Below are positions 59,521 to 59,780 of a DNA stretch of 59,780 nt, one piece after another. Source of the DNA: Thoreauomyces humboldtii (lineage: Eukaryota > Chytridiomycota > Chytridiomycetes > Spizellomycetales > Powellomycetaceae); assembly GCA_027596035.1 (NCBI GenBank), contig JADGJA010000043.1, positions 1-59,780 of the forward strand, given 5' to 3'. Below the pieces are notes generated by a model. The model was not told the origin of the DNA. It searched no databases and saw only the letters and a program-made list of their open reading frames with translations. The number at the start of each line of letters is the position of its first letter. Within the stretch, counting starts at the first letter, position 1. The position numbers and the translations under genes are program-made.

Positions 59521-59780
59521 CTACTGAGCGGAAACAGGAGCAGTTCCACCCTCGGCGGCGGCCAGCGTCGTGACGGGAGTGGGTCCTGTAGACATGTTGA
59601 AACCTCCCCCTGAAAACCTTGGTCCCGGACCAGGATGCGGTCGCAGCGGTGGATTCAATGACGTTGTGTCGTACCTGGATCGACCAGGTGGGATACATTA
59701 ACAAGACGACCTCCGTAGATTCCGTGTTGCGCTTCAACTTACTTGGCAACATCCCCTTCTTCCCCCCGTCCCCTGACGAC
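59521..59780 (-). CDS. C-terminal fragment of an unknown gene, truncated by the window edge
   Basis: A minus-strand terminal exon reads GGFNMSTGPTPVTTLAAAEG and ends TAPVSAQ before the stop at 59523-59521, with a good acceptor near 59612. The preceding exon at the edge ends at a GTAAGT donor near 59750. No domain is left to identify the protein. The join is plausible in phase but unsupported by homology. Confidence 0.4.

Overview
The window is eukaryotic nuclear DNA. It has roughly balanced base composition, many short introns of about 50-110 bp with GT...AG borders, closely packed genes on both strands, and no bacterial-type operons. The gene content points to a flagellated (zoosporic) fungus, most likely a chytrid. 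It carries fungal signalling and metabolism genes (an SSK1-type response regulator, a WDR20/CreC protein, the NEO1 flippase, mevalonate kinase) together with ciliary genes that non-flagellated fungi have lost (the dynein-2 heavy chain, and HEATR4-like and CCDC191-like proteins). The exact taxon is an inference.

Layout from left to right: a four-CNBD + F-box + LRR protein (+, 298-4548); WDR20/CreC (+, 4786-7008); PIG-U (-, 7180-9339); PLAA/DOA1 (-, 9560-12962); an SSK1-like regulator with a degenerate hybrid-kinase N-terminus (+, 13576-17815); a C2H2 zinc-finger factor (-, 18212-20257); an acidic orphan (+, 21055-21747); a PRELI/UPS lipid-transfer protein (-, 22005-22798); a small predicted protein (-, 22942-23328), head to head with an unknown protein (+, 23327-23912); a CCDC191-like coiled-coil protein (-, 24141-27287); NEO1/ATP9 (-, 27652-32165); CHMP7 (+, 32837-34574); mevalonate kinase (-, 34631-36379); a HEATR4-like protein (-, 37483-41166); the dynein-2 heavy chain (-, 41694 to about 55355), which fills almost a quarter of the window; UBE2H/UBC8 (-, 55955-56976); a mitochondrial PPR protein (+, 57419-59197); and a truncated gene at the right edge.

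Two themes recur. One is the flagellum: dynein-2, HEATR4-like and CCDC191-like. The other is ubiquitin: an F-box protein, the USP-activating WDR20/CreC, ubiquitin-binding DOA1 and the E2 UBE2H. No operon-like functional grouping is implied. The most unusual items are the cyclic-nucleotide-sensing F-box protein, whose modules are bounded by phase-0 introns; the pseudo-kinase remnant in the SSK1 homologue; and the 10.5-kb uninterrupted central exon of the dynein gene.

Exon borders were derived by hand from splice consensus, reading-frame continuity and remembered family motifs. Where every intron phase closed, exon coordinates are given. No search or alignment was run. I saw no tRNA, rRNA, transposon or CRISPR array.
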